A stretch of 64,000 nucleotides of DNA from Ehrlichia sp028752135 (GTDB lineage: Bacteria > Pseudomonadota > Alphaproteobacteria > Rickettsiales > Anaplasmataceae). Positions 41,933-51,286 of the stretch are shown piece after piece. Position numbers and translations under genes: made by a program. Below the pieces are notes generated by a model, which saw nothing but the letters and a program-made list of their open reading frames with translations, did no database searches and was not told where the DNA came from. The stretch spans positions 1,178,001 to 1,242,000 of the forward strand of contig CP082782.1 in assembly GCA_028752135.1 (NCBI GenBank), written 5' to 3'. How positions within the stretch are numbered: position 1 is the stretch's first letter; each line of letters begins with the position of its first letter.

Positions 41933-44086
41933 TTACAACATAGATTCATCATCTTCATAGCCATTACATTTAATGAATGTTAATTTAACCATACCGCCAT
42001 TTTCCATATTATAAAATCCTATTGTTGCATTATGCTCATCAAGTATTTTTTTGACTATAGATAGACCTAATCCTGTTCCATGACTACGAGTTGTGACATA
42101 AGGTTCCGTAAGCTTATTCATAAGCTCTTCTGGAAATCCTATCCCATTATCTTGAATTTGTATGTTAACATGATCTTCATTTTCAATAACAGTAATTGTT
42201 ATTTTACCTTCTATATTAGATTTCATATCAATTGATTCACATGCATTTTTAAATAAATTAATAAATACATGATTAATCTGAGCTTTGTCTAATACAACAA
42301 AAATTGGCCCATCCGGTATATTTAAATCATAATGCACAACACCACGACTAAATTGTCCAGAAAATGCTAGCTCTTTTACAACATTACAAATATCATGTTT
42401 AATTAATACAGGATCTGACATCTTCGCAAATTTTGCAAATTCATCAACAATACATCTAATGCTTGTAACATGACGAATAATTGTATCAATATATCTTAAA
42501 AAACTCTCCTTATCAGAAGTAATCTCATGTTTATATTTACTACTTAACCTTTCAGCAGCAAGATATATTGGAGTTATAGGATTTTTTATTTCATGTGCTA
42601 TTCTTCTTGCAACATCAGACCACGCAGCTGACCTTTGAGCATCAACTAAGCTTGAAATATCATCAAATGTAATAATATAACCCTTATTAACATTACCAAG
42701 CACTTTTATCCTTACAGATAGAGTAAAAGATTTTCTATTCCTTACAACAGTAATCTCATCTTTCATTTTAGAGCTTTTCATTAACTCGGATACTTCAGGA
42801 AAAATATCATCTAGTTCCGCATGTAAAATATCATTAGGCACCAATAATTCTTTTGCCTTATCATTCATTAAAGTAATGATACCAGTACAGTTAACAGCTA
42901 TTATTCCAGAAGAAACCCCAGATAATACAGCTTCTATAAATTCTCTTCTTTCATTCATATCCTGATAAAGTTTTATAAGTTGTGAACGCTGACTATTAAG
43001 TTGTGATGTCATTTGATTAAATGCACGTGCAAGCGTGGACATCTCTTCCCCAACTTTGCCTTCATCTATTTTAAAAGATAAATCACCTTTTTGAACTTTT
43101 CTTGTAGCATAAAATAAATCCAACAACGGACGTACTATATCACCAGAAAAATTAATACCATACCAAACAGCAGTAAATAATAACAATAATGATATTAAGA
43201 TAAATATCATAGAAAATTGAATTTGTAGTGATGATATCTGTGATTGCAAGTCTCTATATGATTTTACTGCTCCTTTTGTTGCAGATAAGTGAGAAGTTAC
43301 TTTACTATCTATAAGGCGCCCTACCATAATATAAGTAGATAAGAATCCATCAAGTAAAAGGAAAGCACGAATTATATTTTCCTTGATAATAATGACAATT
43401 TTACCATTATCTATTTTATCTAAGTCATACCATGGAATTATATCAAAACCTAATATACAACTAAATCTACTACTTGCTATAATTTTACCTGGCTGAAAAA
43501 TTAATACTTCAGCTAATCCTAAAAGATCTGCTTTAGACTGTACGATATTCTGTAACGATACTTCATCATAATGCAACATTGCCTTATTACTAGATATATA
43601 GTGCGATATAGCCAAAACATCAGAACGAATATTTCTTTTATGTTCTCTTAAATAAGCTTCTGCTACTTGAATAGACTCATGCATTGCAGTTTCTACTCTT
43701 TTATTGAACCAAGCTTGGATACTATAATTAAAAAACAGAGTAGAAAAACCAGAAATAATAATCGTAGGGATAACAGCCACTACTGAAAACATTAATACAA
43801 TTTTTGTTTGCAAATGAGAACCCAATCTTCCTCTTTTTCTTTGTATCCATATATTAATTAACCTATGCGATACACTTGTAATCAATAGCAAAAACAATAT
43901 TAGATCAAAAAACACTAATTTTATCGCTTTACTATGATCAGGACCAAGTGGATCATCATGATGGAAAACAACACAATAAGTTATAATAGAGAAGAGAAAA
44001 ACAGCTATTGCTAAAAATGAAGCAACAATTTTAAAAAATCTAAACTTACTTATGTTATTACATATCTTTAAAAACCAGTTTTTCAT
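41933..44086 (-). CDS. ntrY: sensor histidine kinase NtrY
   Basis: Membrane sensor of the NtrY/NtrX two-component system, one of the few such systems kept in Ehrlichia, linked there to nitrogen and amino-acid sensing. From ATG 44086 it has 717 residues. Three or four N-terminal membrane helices (about 15-130) are followed by an extracytoplasmic loop, another helix (about 280-305), HAMP (RPLLDLFYATRKVQKGDLSFKI), PAS (about 380-460), the phospho-acceptor H-box RRIAHEIKNPITP (His about 495), N/G boxes with DNGIGFPEEL and GTGLGLSIVKKIL. I prefer 44086 over the TTG at 44122. ntrX is not adjacent. Confidence 0.93.
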   Translation of the reverse strand: MKNWFLKICNNISKFRFFKIVASFLAIAVFLFSIITYCVVFHHDDPLGPDHSKAIKLVFFDLILFLLLITSVSHRLINIWIQRKRGRLGSHLQTKIVLMFSVVAVIPTIIISGFSTLFFNYSIQAWFNKRVETAMHESIQVAEAYLREHKRNIRSDVLAISHYISSNKAMLHYDEVSLQNIVQSKADLLGLAEVLIFQPGKIIASSRFSCILGFDIIPWYDLDKIDNGKIVIIIKENIIRAFLLLDGFLSTYIMVGRLIDSKVTSHLSATKGAVKSYRDLQSQISSLQIQFSMIFILISLLLLFTAVWYGINFSGDIVRPLLDLFYATRKVQKGDLSFKIDEGKVGEEMSTLARAFNQMTSQLNSQRSQLIKLYQDMNERREFIEAVLSGVSSGIIAVNCTGIITLMNDKAKELLVPNDILHAELDDIFPEVSELMKSSKMKDEITVVRNRKSFTLSVRIKVLGNVNKGYIITFDDISSLVDAQRSAAWSDVARRIAHEIKNPITPIYLAAERLSSKYKHEITSDKESFLRYIDTIIRHVTSIRCIVDEFAKFAKMSDPVLIKHDICNVVKELAFSGQFSRGVVHYDLNIPDGPIFVVLDKAQINHVFINLFKNACESIDMKSNIEGKITITVIENEDHVNIQIQDNGIGFPEELMNKLTEPYVTTRSHGTGLGLSIVKKILDEHNATIGFYNMENGGMVKLTFIKCNGYEDDESML

Positions 44087-44190
44087 TAGAATATGACACG
44101 CTAGAGAAACTAATCGATGCAAATATAAAAAAACTACTTTTAGGTTTATAACACACTATACATATCTAAAGGAATAGGTACTTAGAATTA

Positions 44191-44239
44191 TAAAAAAACG
44201 CTATAAACTTTTTTTAGAATATAGAAATGTTTATAGCGT
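44191..44239 (-). terminator. rho-independent terminator of the cold shock gene
   Basis: A perfect 11-bp stem (acgctataaac 44198-44208 with gtttatagcgt 44229-44239) followed, on the minus strand, by seven T. It lies 12 bases after the stop codon of the cold shock gene. This is the clearest terminator in the window beside the right-edge hairpin. Confidence 0.8.
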
Positions 44240-44251
44240 ATCAAATTGACT

Positions 44252-44515
44252 TTAGCTTTCTAACACCTCAAGGTTAATTGCTGAAAACTTACCATTATTT
44301 TTATCAAGCTGGTACTTAACTTTTTGGCCTTCTCTTAAACCATCAATTTTACTTCTTTGTAATGCAGTAATATGGACAAAAATATCCTTAATATCTTGAC
44401 CTATATTTTTTACCTTATCACTTTGATCTTTACAAATAAAACCATAACCTTTTTCTGAACTAAACCACTTCACATATCCAGTGTAAGTTGAATCATCCAC
44501 TAACCGTTGAGACAT
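44252..44515 (-). CDS. cold shock domain protein (CspA family)
   Basis: Small single-stranded nucleic acid binding protein, expected to act as an RNA chaperone or transcription antiterminator. The 87 residues form one cold shock domain: GYVKWFSSEKGYGFI with RNP1 KGYGFI (22-27), RNP2 DIFVHITAL (44-52), then DGLREGQKVKYQL. A short insert (KVKNIGQDIK) separates RNP1 and RNP2, longer than in E. coli CspA and usual for alphaproteobacterial CSPs. Ribosome site aagga lies five bases before the ATG. Confidence 0.95.
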   Translation of the reverse strand: MSQRLVDDSTYTGYVKWFSSEKGYGFICKDQSDKVKNIGQDIKDIFVHITALQRSKIDGLREGQKVKYQLDKNNGKFSAINLEVLES

Positions 44516-44747
44516 TAAAAATCCTTAAAAATTAACATAAACGCATAGACTATACTGCTAAGAACATACTAAAGAAAATACCATGTACTAAAACATACAA
44601 TACCATGTTGTACTAAGAGTAAAGACTAATATATTTTTTGCAAGAAAAATATTAATATACATACTTTAAATCACTTACACTATATAACCTTATATTAAGT
44701 ATACGTTTAAGTTATATATTCAAACTAAATAATATTAATATTTTCAA

Positions 44748-44774
44748 TTGACTTTTATTAAAACCACATATAAT
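44748..44774 (+). promoter_or_regulatory. candidate promoter of the epimerase gene
   Basis: TTGACT (44748-44753) and TATAAT (44769-44774) with a 15-base spacer, 25 bases before the ATG at 44800. The boxes are good but the spacer is slightly short. Confidence 0.4.
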
Positions 44775-44799
44775 AAAAATTATTTTTAACTTACAAGTT

Positions 44800-45621
44800 A
44801 TGCATTTATTTTGCTTTGGATATGGATATGTTGCTAGTTTTCTCGCACAGAAGTTAATATCCTTAAAATGGAAAATCAGTGGAACATCATTCCACAAGAT
44901 GATACACAATGAAAACGTAAATTTATTTAACTATCATCTTCCATTACCAGAATCCATATTTTCTGATGTAACACATGTATTAATATCAATTCCACCAGAG
45001 GGAGATAATGTACTTTCAAAATATCACAATTTTTTAAAGAAAATCAAATGGCTAGGATATTTATCAGCAACAAATGTATATGGAGATCACAGTGGTAATT
45101 GGGTTGATGAAACATCTCCAACAAACCCTTCAACTCCTAACGGTATTAATCGTTTGAAACAAGAAAAAATATGGTACAACTCTAAACTTCCTGTACATGT
45201 TTTTAGATTATCTGGAATATACGGACCAAAAAGGAATATATTTCATAACCTAATGCAAAATAAAGTAAAATACATAATCAGCGATACAATATTTTCTCGC
45301 ATACATGTAGATGACATAGTCAATATTTTATTTCAATCAATACACAATCCCAATCCAGGGAATACATATAATTGTGCAGATGATTTTCCATCTACATATT
45401 CAAACGTAGTTAAATATGGGGCTCAGTTATTAAATATTGAAATACCACAACCAGTAACTTCTGAAGCTTTGTCAGATAACATGAAAAATTTCTATGCTGA
45501 AAGAAAATTAGTAATTAATTTAAAGATAAAAAATGAATTAAATATATCACTAAAATATCCTAGTTATATAGAAGGATTACAAAACTTACTAAAAACCGAA
45601 AACCTAACAAAAAATATTTAA
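44800..45621 (+). CDS. NAD(P)-dependent epimerase/dehydratase family protein
   Basis: Cytoplasmic protein of 273 residues in the extended short-chain dehydrogenase family. It begins with a nucleotide-binding strand FCFGYGYVASFLAQKL in place of GxxGxxG, then shows ISIPPEGD, a YLSATNVYGDHSGNWVDE segment (Ser/Thr-x-Tyr region, Tyr about 94) and FRLSGIYGPKRN (about 141-152). This resembles YeeZ/NAD-binding proteins of the alphaproteobacteria more than sugar epimerases. The glycine motif is GYGYVAS, as in that subgroup. The substrate is unknown. Confidence 0.82.
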   Translation: MHLFCFGYGYVASFLAQKLISLKWKISGTSFHKMIHNENVNLFNYHLPLPESIFSDVTHVLISIPPEGDNVLSKYHNFLKKIKWLGYLSATNVYGDHSGNWVDETSPTNPSTPNGINRLKQEKIWYNSKLPVHVFRLSGIYGPKRNIFHNLMQNKVKYIISDTIFSRIHVDDIVNILFQSIHNPNPGNTYNCADDFPSTYSNVVKYGAQLLNIEIPQPVTSEALSDNMKNFYAERKLVINLKIKNELNISLKYPSYIEGLQNLLKTENLTKNI

Positions 45622-45987
45622 TACATAAAGCATTCCAATATAAATCTCATTTCAAAAAACCAACAAAATAAATTATTACGCTCAACCAGTTTTCAGATAA
45701 AAACAGAACATATAAAAAAATATCTATAACTTATAACCACACATAGCCAAGAAACATATTGTACCTCCATAGGTTCATATATTTTTATTTCTAGTACTAC
45801 AATACTATAAAGCATATTCAATACTCCATAGAAAGTGAGTTTTTAAACAATAATTATTAACATAACAAAATATTCATCACTATTACACATTATGATTAAT
45901 TATACATATAATTTTAAACTTGCATTGATTAATGATTAACTGTAAATGTTTTACTTATTACTAAAAGATGATACACGAGGACTAAAT
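45622..45987. other. intergenic
   Basis: About 365 AT-rich bases between the epimerase gene and dcd. No gene was recognised; the in-frame extension of dcd to 45946 is discussed under dcd. Confidence 0.5.
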
Positions 45988-46551
45988 ATGTCAGTCATGC
46001 CAGATCATTGGATAAAAGATAAGGCTATAAAAGAAAAAATGATTGACCCATTCATTGATTACAAAAAAAGTAGTGGTATTCTATCATATGGATTGTCATC
46101 ATATGGCTATGACGCAAGAGTAGATAACAAATTTAAGATATTCACAAACGTAAATTCAGTAACAGTTGACCCTAAAAATTTTTCTCTAGGAAGTTTCATA
46201 AACAAGGAAGAAGATGTATGTATAATTCCACCAAATAGCTTTATACTAGCAAAAACTGTTGAATATTTTAAAATACCAAAAGATGTTCTTGTAATATGTG
46301 TAGGGAAATCAACTTATGCAAGATGTGGCATTATTGTAAATGTAACACCATTAGAACCAGGGTGGGAAGGATATGTAACTTTAGAATTCTCAAATACTAC
46401 ACCACTTCCAGCAAAAATCTACGCCTTTGAAGGAGCATGTCAATTTATTTTCCTAAAAGGAGATAGTAAATGCAGTGTCTCTTACAACGAAATGCAAGGA
46501 AAATACATGAATCAATTAGATGTCACATTACCAATAGTCACTAGCGAATAA
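45988..46551 (+). CDS. dcd: dCTP deaminase
   Basis: Deaminates dCTP to dUTP, the precursor of dUMP for ThyX. From ATG 45988 the protein has 187 residues and begins MSVMPDHWIKDKA, as in alphaproteobacterial Dcd. Visible are SYGLSSYGYDARV (about 36-48), GKSTYARCGI (about 111-120; Ser/Arg phosphate contacts), NVTPLEPGWEGYVTLEFSNTT with the catalytic Glu (about 125-145), and YNEMQGKYMNQ near the end. A gagg ribosome site lies eight bases upstream, so I reject the longer frame at 45946 (14 extra residues). Confidence 0.96.
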   Translation: MSVMPDHWIKDKAIKEKMIDPFIDYKKSSGILSYGLSSYGYDARVDNKFKIFTNVNSVTVDPKNFSLGSFINKEEDVCIIPPNSFILAKTVEYFKIPKDVLVICVGKSTYARCGIIVNVTPLEPGWEGYVTLEFSNTTPLPAKIYAFEGACQFIFLKGDSKCSVSYNEMQGKYMNQLDVTLPIVTSE

Positions 46552-46989
46552 GCAGAATACATAATATATAGAATCTTAGTAACCAAAAATTCTTTTATTA
46601 ACAACATTAAAATAACCTGCAAGTATTATTGCACAATATTTTCTTAAGTTTTCAACAAAGTTATTCAATACAATCATCCTGTACCACACCTATTAAAAAC
46701 GTTAATTTCACTTTAAAATCTTATTTAATATTTATAAATATTTTACATAATGAATATACATCTATATACAACTACATAACTACTAGCAGTAAAAAATCCA
46801 AGAAGAAATAAATAACTTATATATTAAAAGACCTATTCATACAGATGTAATAAACATATACATCGGTTTATACCTAAAAAAATTACTTTAAAAATATTAT
46901 ATTTCATCTTATTTCTTTATAGATAATATTTTACATGACAATTACATTAACCATTAAAACAATCTGTAAGTATTAGACAACTTTTCTTT
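46552..46989. other. intergenic
   Basis: About 440 bases between dcd and the decayed ccmA copy. The 60-codon frame at 46629-46811 has no ribosome site and is not taken as a gene. Confidence 0.45.
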
Positions 46990-47290
46990 ATAAAAATTTT
47001 CATTAGCAGTACAACTATAAGCTTAAAATTATAGTTATATAAAATATGACAAGTGTATCATTTTTGACGTATTAGAAATCGTAAATGCTTATTTTTTCAA
47101 AAGAATTTCTTAACATTAGCCATAAAAATAATGGTAATGAAAAAAACAAGTTTATTTAACTATTTTCAGGGTTAACTCTTACACTACAAGGAAATAAAGT
47201 ATAATGGAAAAAATATTTGATCCTGATAATTAATTTCATCTCCATTATCCACTAGAACATAAAAACTTCAACAATGATCATACTACAGTA
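46990..47290 (+). pseudogene. decayed partial copy of ccmA (5' part and leader)
   Basis: This stretch aligns with the leader and first 270 bases of intact ccmA (47389-47714), start codon to start codon at a distance of 399 bases (47046 vs 47445). Matches include cattagcagtacaa, tatataaaatatg, gtaaatgcttat, the Walker A region ggtaatgaaaaaaacaag (intact: ggcagtggaaaaacaag), ttcagggttaa and ctgataatta. Indels and stops destroy the frame, and the copy ends before the second half of the gene. It is a tandem duplicate of the ccmA 5' end that has decayed. Confidence 0.85.
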
Positions 47291-47350
47291 CTAAAATCAT
47301 AAATGCTTATTTATTGGCTTAATTTGTTTTGTATAAAAAAAATCCTATAA
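47291..47350 (+). pseudogene. second, shorter ccmA 5' remnant
   Basis: The segment with cataaatgcttatt followed by ggcttaatttgttttgta resembles codons 9-27 of ccmA (from 47471: cataaatgcttatt, actgaatttcgtaaca). It suggests a further partial copy between the first remnant and the intact gene. The match is short. Confidence 0.5.
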
Positions 47351-47444
47351 AACAACAGTAGATCTTCACCACACTATAACCTCAACTTGCAAAAATTTTA
47401 ATTAGCAGTACAATTATAAACTTTAAATTACACTTATATAAAAT

Positions 47445-48059
47445 ATGTTAGAGTGTATTGATCTTCTCTGTATTAGGAACCATAAATGCTTATTCTCTCA
47501 ACTGAATTTCGTAACACAAAAGAATCTTCCAACACTGATCATAGGGAATAACGGCAGTGGAAAAACAAGTCTACTTAGATTATTTGCAGGGTTAATTCCT
47601 ATAACACACGGAAGTATAAAATACTATGGAAAAGATATTCATGATTCTGATAATTACTTTACTTCGATTACTTACATAGGACATAAAAATTTTTGCAATG
47701 ATAATCTTACAGTATTAGAAAATATCAAGCTATGGGCAAACTTAAGAAATACTCACGAATTAATAGCAGCAACAATATGCTTCTTTGAGCTACAGTTAAT
47801 ATTAGACATAAAATATAGATATTTATCAGCTGGGTGGAAAAGAAGAGTAGCGTTATCAAGATTACTAATATACAACACTAATATATGGATCATAGATGAA
47901 CCTTTAGTTCACCTTGACACTCATACAAAAGAATTAATACTAGAATTAATATCTACAAGAATAAGACAAAAAGACGGAATAGCAATTATATCTGACCATA
48001 TTAAAACAGAAGCATACGGAGAATGTCAGGTTATTAACCTTGACAATTTTAAAAATTAG
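47445..48059 (+). CDS. ccmA: haem exporter ATP-binding protein CcmA
   Basis: ATPase of the CcmABCD complex that releases haem-loaded CcmE. The 204 residues have Walker A GNNGSGKTS (34-42), Q-loop region THGSIKYYGKD, signature LSAGWKRR (about 128-135; the CcmA form of LSxGQ, with Trp in place of Gln), Walker B IWIIDEP (about 147-153) and switch His in ISDHIK. The length is that of bacterial CcmA. Its start region and leader have been duplicated upstream (46990-47350). ccmB is not in the window; ccmC and ccmG are at 16 and 36 kb. Confidence 0.95.
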   Translation: MLECIDLLCIRNHKCLFSQLNFVTQKNLPTLIIGNNGSGKTSLLRLFAGLIPITHGSIKYYGKDIHDSDNYFTSITYIGHKNFCNDNLTVLENIKLWANLRNTHELIAATICFFELQLILDIKYRYLSAGWKRRVALSRLLIYNTNIWIIDEPLVHLDTHTKELILELISTRIRQKDGIAIISDHIKTEAYGECQVINLDNFKN

Positions 48060-49083
48060 AAATTAACAATCCACATACAGACAACACACTAAATTTCTAT
48101 CTAGATTAACACATAATCTTAACTCGTACACTTAAACACTCACTGTATATTCAAAAATATAGAACTCACTCCCCAAGATTTCTAAGCTAACATGAGAAAC
48201 AAAGATAAACAAAAAATTAAATATATAAATCCTAGCTATACATAAGCATTTCAAGTTTTCCAAAAATAGAAAAAACATACATTCAACACATAGAATAGTC
48301 GAATATTAATCAAATTATACAATACCCTATTATATAAATACCATTACATATAATTATCATAACCATATTAATAACACGAACATCACTACAAGCAATATAT
48401 CCAACTTAATACACAACAATAACTTCAGCACTAAAATGTATAGATAATCATATATTTATTAACGCTTTATAACCAAATCATATTTATACTTAAGTATCTA
48501 TAACTGTAAGATCTATTACTTAAATCAAGTAACTATAATTGATTTGCAGTACACATAGCATGAGACCAGAATAGATAGGTTATATAAATATTACTTATGT
48601 AATTGAAGCACACATATAATATTATATGCGACCACAACTAACTGTAATAAATATTCTATTAGCTTAGATAAAAAATAACACTTACTAAGCACTTTATGAT
48701 TCAAATCTTTACTAATATACTATTTAATAATAATCTCATAGTCTACACTAATTATTATATTATACTTACTACATGTACTGATGCATTTAAGTCTAAACCT
48801 GAACAATCTAGATGGAAATATCAACAATGGATTATCTGCTATTATATAAGTAACATTTACTGAATAAAAAACTCATAAAACCATTACAATTTAGCACAAC
48901 TTAATAGTAAATTTAGATAATAAAATAAGTCTTACATCAAGTACACATTACACAATTTTATTACCACCATAATATTATATCCACTATTTGACAATTATGA
49001 ATACAACAAATTTAATAACACAAAAACCTCATATAAAACTCTAGGAAATAGGCAGTTCAGATTACACAAAATAAGCGTTTTTA
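48060..49083. other. long intergenic region, convergent ccmA/ctaA
   Basis: About 1 kb of AT-rich DNA. I looked for further ccmA remnants, tRNAs and hairpins and saw none I can defend. Confidence 0.45.
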
Positions 49084-50109
49084 TTAAGTATATTGCAATC
49101 TTGATAATTTAACATAATGTAATAAATAAACACTTACAGCAAACAAAACAAAAGCCATAAGCTGATGTAAAGAAGCAATTACTGTAGGAACATTATATAC
49201 AAACGTCAATACCCCTAATACCAACTGTAGAACTAAACAGGTTAATAATAAATACGCAGGAAAAAAATTTAATCTCAATATTAACAAAGTCATAGTTACA
49301 ACTATTAGAATCAGTGCTGCAATCAATTCATGTATAAACTGTACCATAATAGAATTATCGAAAATATTACACCACCAAGGTTTCATAAATAATAGATCTT
49401 CTAACATTAACTTACCTGCTAAAAAAGGAATAGTTTTATATAACAATCCAGCATTTAAGCCAGCAACTAACGAACCAAAGGTTATCTGAATAACAATTAA
49501 TACAGTGATTACATAAAAAACAAATATACTATTTACTTTTATATGATATGTTACTCGAGAAACAACAGACAATAAAAACTGTTTCCACAGAAGATAAAAA
49601 ATTAATAATGCTAATAATAAATGTATACTCAATTTATAGTGGCTTACATGAGGATGATCTACTAGCCCACTTTTTACCATAAGCCATCCCATTAATCCTT
49701 GTAACAAGATTAAGAAACAAACAAACATAAACCGCAGTATCAAATTTTTACAAAGCTTTTTTTTATACACAAAATATAAGAACGGAAGTAAAAATATTAA
49801 CCCAACAACTCTTGCAAATAATCGATGAAAATACTCTATTAAATATAATTTTTTAAATTCCCCAAGTGTAATATTAGAATTTAGATACTTATATTCTGGA
49901 GTAGTCATATACTTTGCTTGTTCTTGTAACCATGCTTTATCACTCACTGGAGGGAATATACCAATAACAGGATTCCATTCTGTAATTGATAAACCAGAAT
50001 GAGTAAGACGTGTTATTCCACCAATCAATACCATCAGTAACACACCTATACAACATATACACAACCAAATTTTTACACTAATACATACTGGTTTAGTATC
50101 ATTAGCCAT
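49084..50109 (-). CDS. ctaA: haem A synthase (CtaA/COX15)
   Basis: Membrane enzyme that oxidises haem O to haem A for aa3-type cytochrome oxidase. From ATG 50109 it has 341 residues and eight membrane segments. Family marks are GGITRLTHSGLSITEWNPVIGIFPP (about 28-52), EYFHRLFARVVG with haem-ligand His (about 98), DHPHVSHYKLSIHL (about 152-165), QFIHELIAAL and SLHQLMAFVLF in the C-terminal half. This is the alphaproteobacterial type 2 CtaA, similar to mitochondrial Cox15. Other in-frame ATGs at 50142 and 50115 could be the start. Confidence 0.94.
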   Translation of the reverse strand: MANDTKPVCISVKIWLCICCIGVLLMVLIGGITRLTHSGLSITEWNPVIGIFPPVSDKAWLQEQAKYMTTPEYKYLNSNITLGEFKKLYLIEYFHRLFARVVGLIFLLPFLYFVYKKKLCKNLILRFMFVCFLILLQGLMGWLMVKSGLVDHPHVSHYKLSIHLLLALLIFYLLWKQFLLSVVSRVTYHIKVNSIFVFYVITVLIVIQITFGSLVAGLNAGLLYKTIPFLAGKLMLEDLLFMKPWWCNIFDNSIMVQFIHELIAALILIVVTMTLLILRLNFFPAYLLLTCLVLQLVLGVLTFVYNVPTVIASLHQLMAFVLFAVSVYLLHYVKLSRLQYT

Positions 50110-50151
50110 ATCCATTATAAAACCTATAATAATTTTCAACATTATAAGCAA

Positions 50152-50522
50152 AAATTAGAATATTGAAAAATTCTATATTCTACCAAAACTAATCAAAATA
50201 TGTTGATCTTTGACAATTACAGATAATTGAACATTATTTAATACATAAAAGTTACTCTCCACATAATAAAGTACCCTGTAATTTAATATTCATTTATATA
50301 GTTCAATAGTTCAGATGAGATGCACCATATAAAATAACTGAATATTTATTCAATTTACATATAATATTACATGTATTTAATGTTATATTTTTCCATCTGC
50401 CTTCAATCAAAGATATATATTTAAAATAAATACGCACATATATTTTGTTGTTTCCTCTATTGACTTTTCTAAAAATTTATAGTAGGTTCGGCATTAATTA
50501 TTTTTTTCAAGGCTGATAGATA
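50152..50522. other. intergenic between divergent ctaA and dsbA-like gene
   Basis: About 370 bases that should contain both promoters. A TTGACT at 50459-50464 is present upstream of the dsbA-like gene, but no well-spaced -10 box accompanies it. Confidence 0.4.
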
Positions 50523-51266
50523 ATGATAAGGATTTTACTTTTATTGAGTTTAGTAATATTAGTAGCAAGTTTTCCACTAATAAATAACTGGTTATCTAAT
50601 AATTCCACTAAACCAATAACAGATAAAGACACTATTATCTCAGTAATTGAAGAATACATTAGTAGCTACCCTCAGAAAGTCATAGAATTACTTACTATGG
50701 GACAAGCAAAACTAGAAAAAGAAGAATTAAGTGAAAATATAAAAACATATAAATCAGAAATTGAAGACTTTTCATATCCATCAGCTGGAAATAAAGAAAG
50801 TAAACTTGTATTTGTAGAGTTTTTTGACTACTCCTGTGGATATTGTAAAATGATGCTTGAAGATATGAAACAAGTAATAAAAGATGGTAAGGTTCGCGTT
50901 GTATTTAGAGATTTCCCAATACTTGGAGAATCATCACTGAAAGCTGTTCGTGCAGCATTAGCCATACATTTTATTAACTCAGAAAAATATTTAGATTTCT
51001 ATTATGCAGCATTAGGTTATAAGCAACAGTTTAATGATGATTCTATACTTGATATAGTAACATCAATAGGAGTTTCTGAGGAAGATTTCAAAGTCTCATT
51101 AGCTAAAAACTCTGACCTTATAGATAAAATGATAGAATCTACTAAAGATTTAGCTCAAAAACTTAATATTAGAGGAACTCCTGCTATTATAGTAGGTAAT
51201 ACATTTATTGGAGGAGCTACAGATTTATCAACTTTAAGAAGTAAAATAGATGAAGAAAGTAAGTAA
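50523..51266 (+). CDS. DsbA-family periplasmic thiol:disulfide oxidoreductase
   Basis: Thioredoxin-fold protein of 247 residues, targeted to the periplasm by an N-terminal signal or anchor (about 1-20). The catalytic motif is C105-G-Y-C108 in FFDYSCGYCKMM, and the cis-Pro loop is RGTPAIIVG (about 220-228). A helical insert follows the motif, as in DsbA and Com1-like proteins of Rickettsiales. It likely introduces or isomerises disulfides in secreted and outer-membrane proteins. The gene is convergent with the long hypothetical gene to its right. Confidence 0.92.
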   Translation: MIRILLLLSLVILVASFPLINNWLSNNSTKPITDKDTIISVIEEYISSYPQKVIELLTMGQAKLEKEELSENIKTYKSEIEDFSYPSAGNKESKLVFVEFFDYSCGYCKMMLEDMKQVIKDGKVRVVFRDFPILGESSLKAVRAALAIHFINSEKYLDFYYAALGYKQQFNDDSILDIVTSIGVSEEDFKVSLAKNSDLIDKMIESTKDLAQKLNIRGTPAIIVGNTFIGGATDLSTLRSKIDEESK

Positions 51267-51286
51267 TTATTATTAAAGAAAGTATT

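Noticed and set aside
44087..44122. TTG start for ntrY adding 12 residues
   Set aside because: ATG 44086 is in frame, closer to the first membrane helix and more likely.
46629..46811. 60-codon ORF on the plus strand
   Set aside because: No ribosome site, low-complexity residues, and no neighbour context; treated as chance.
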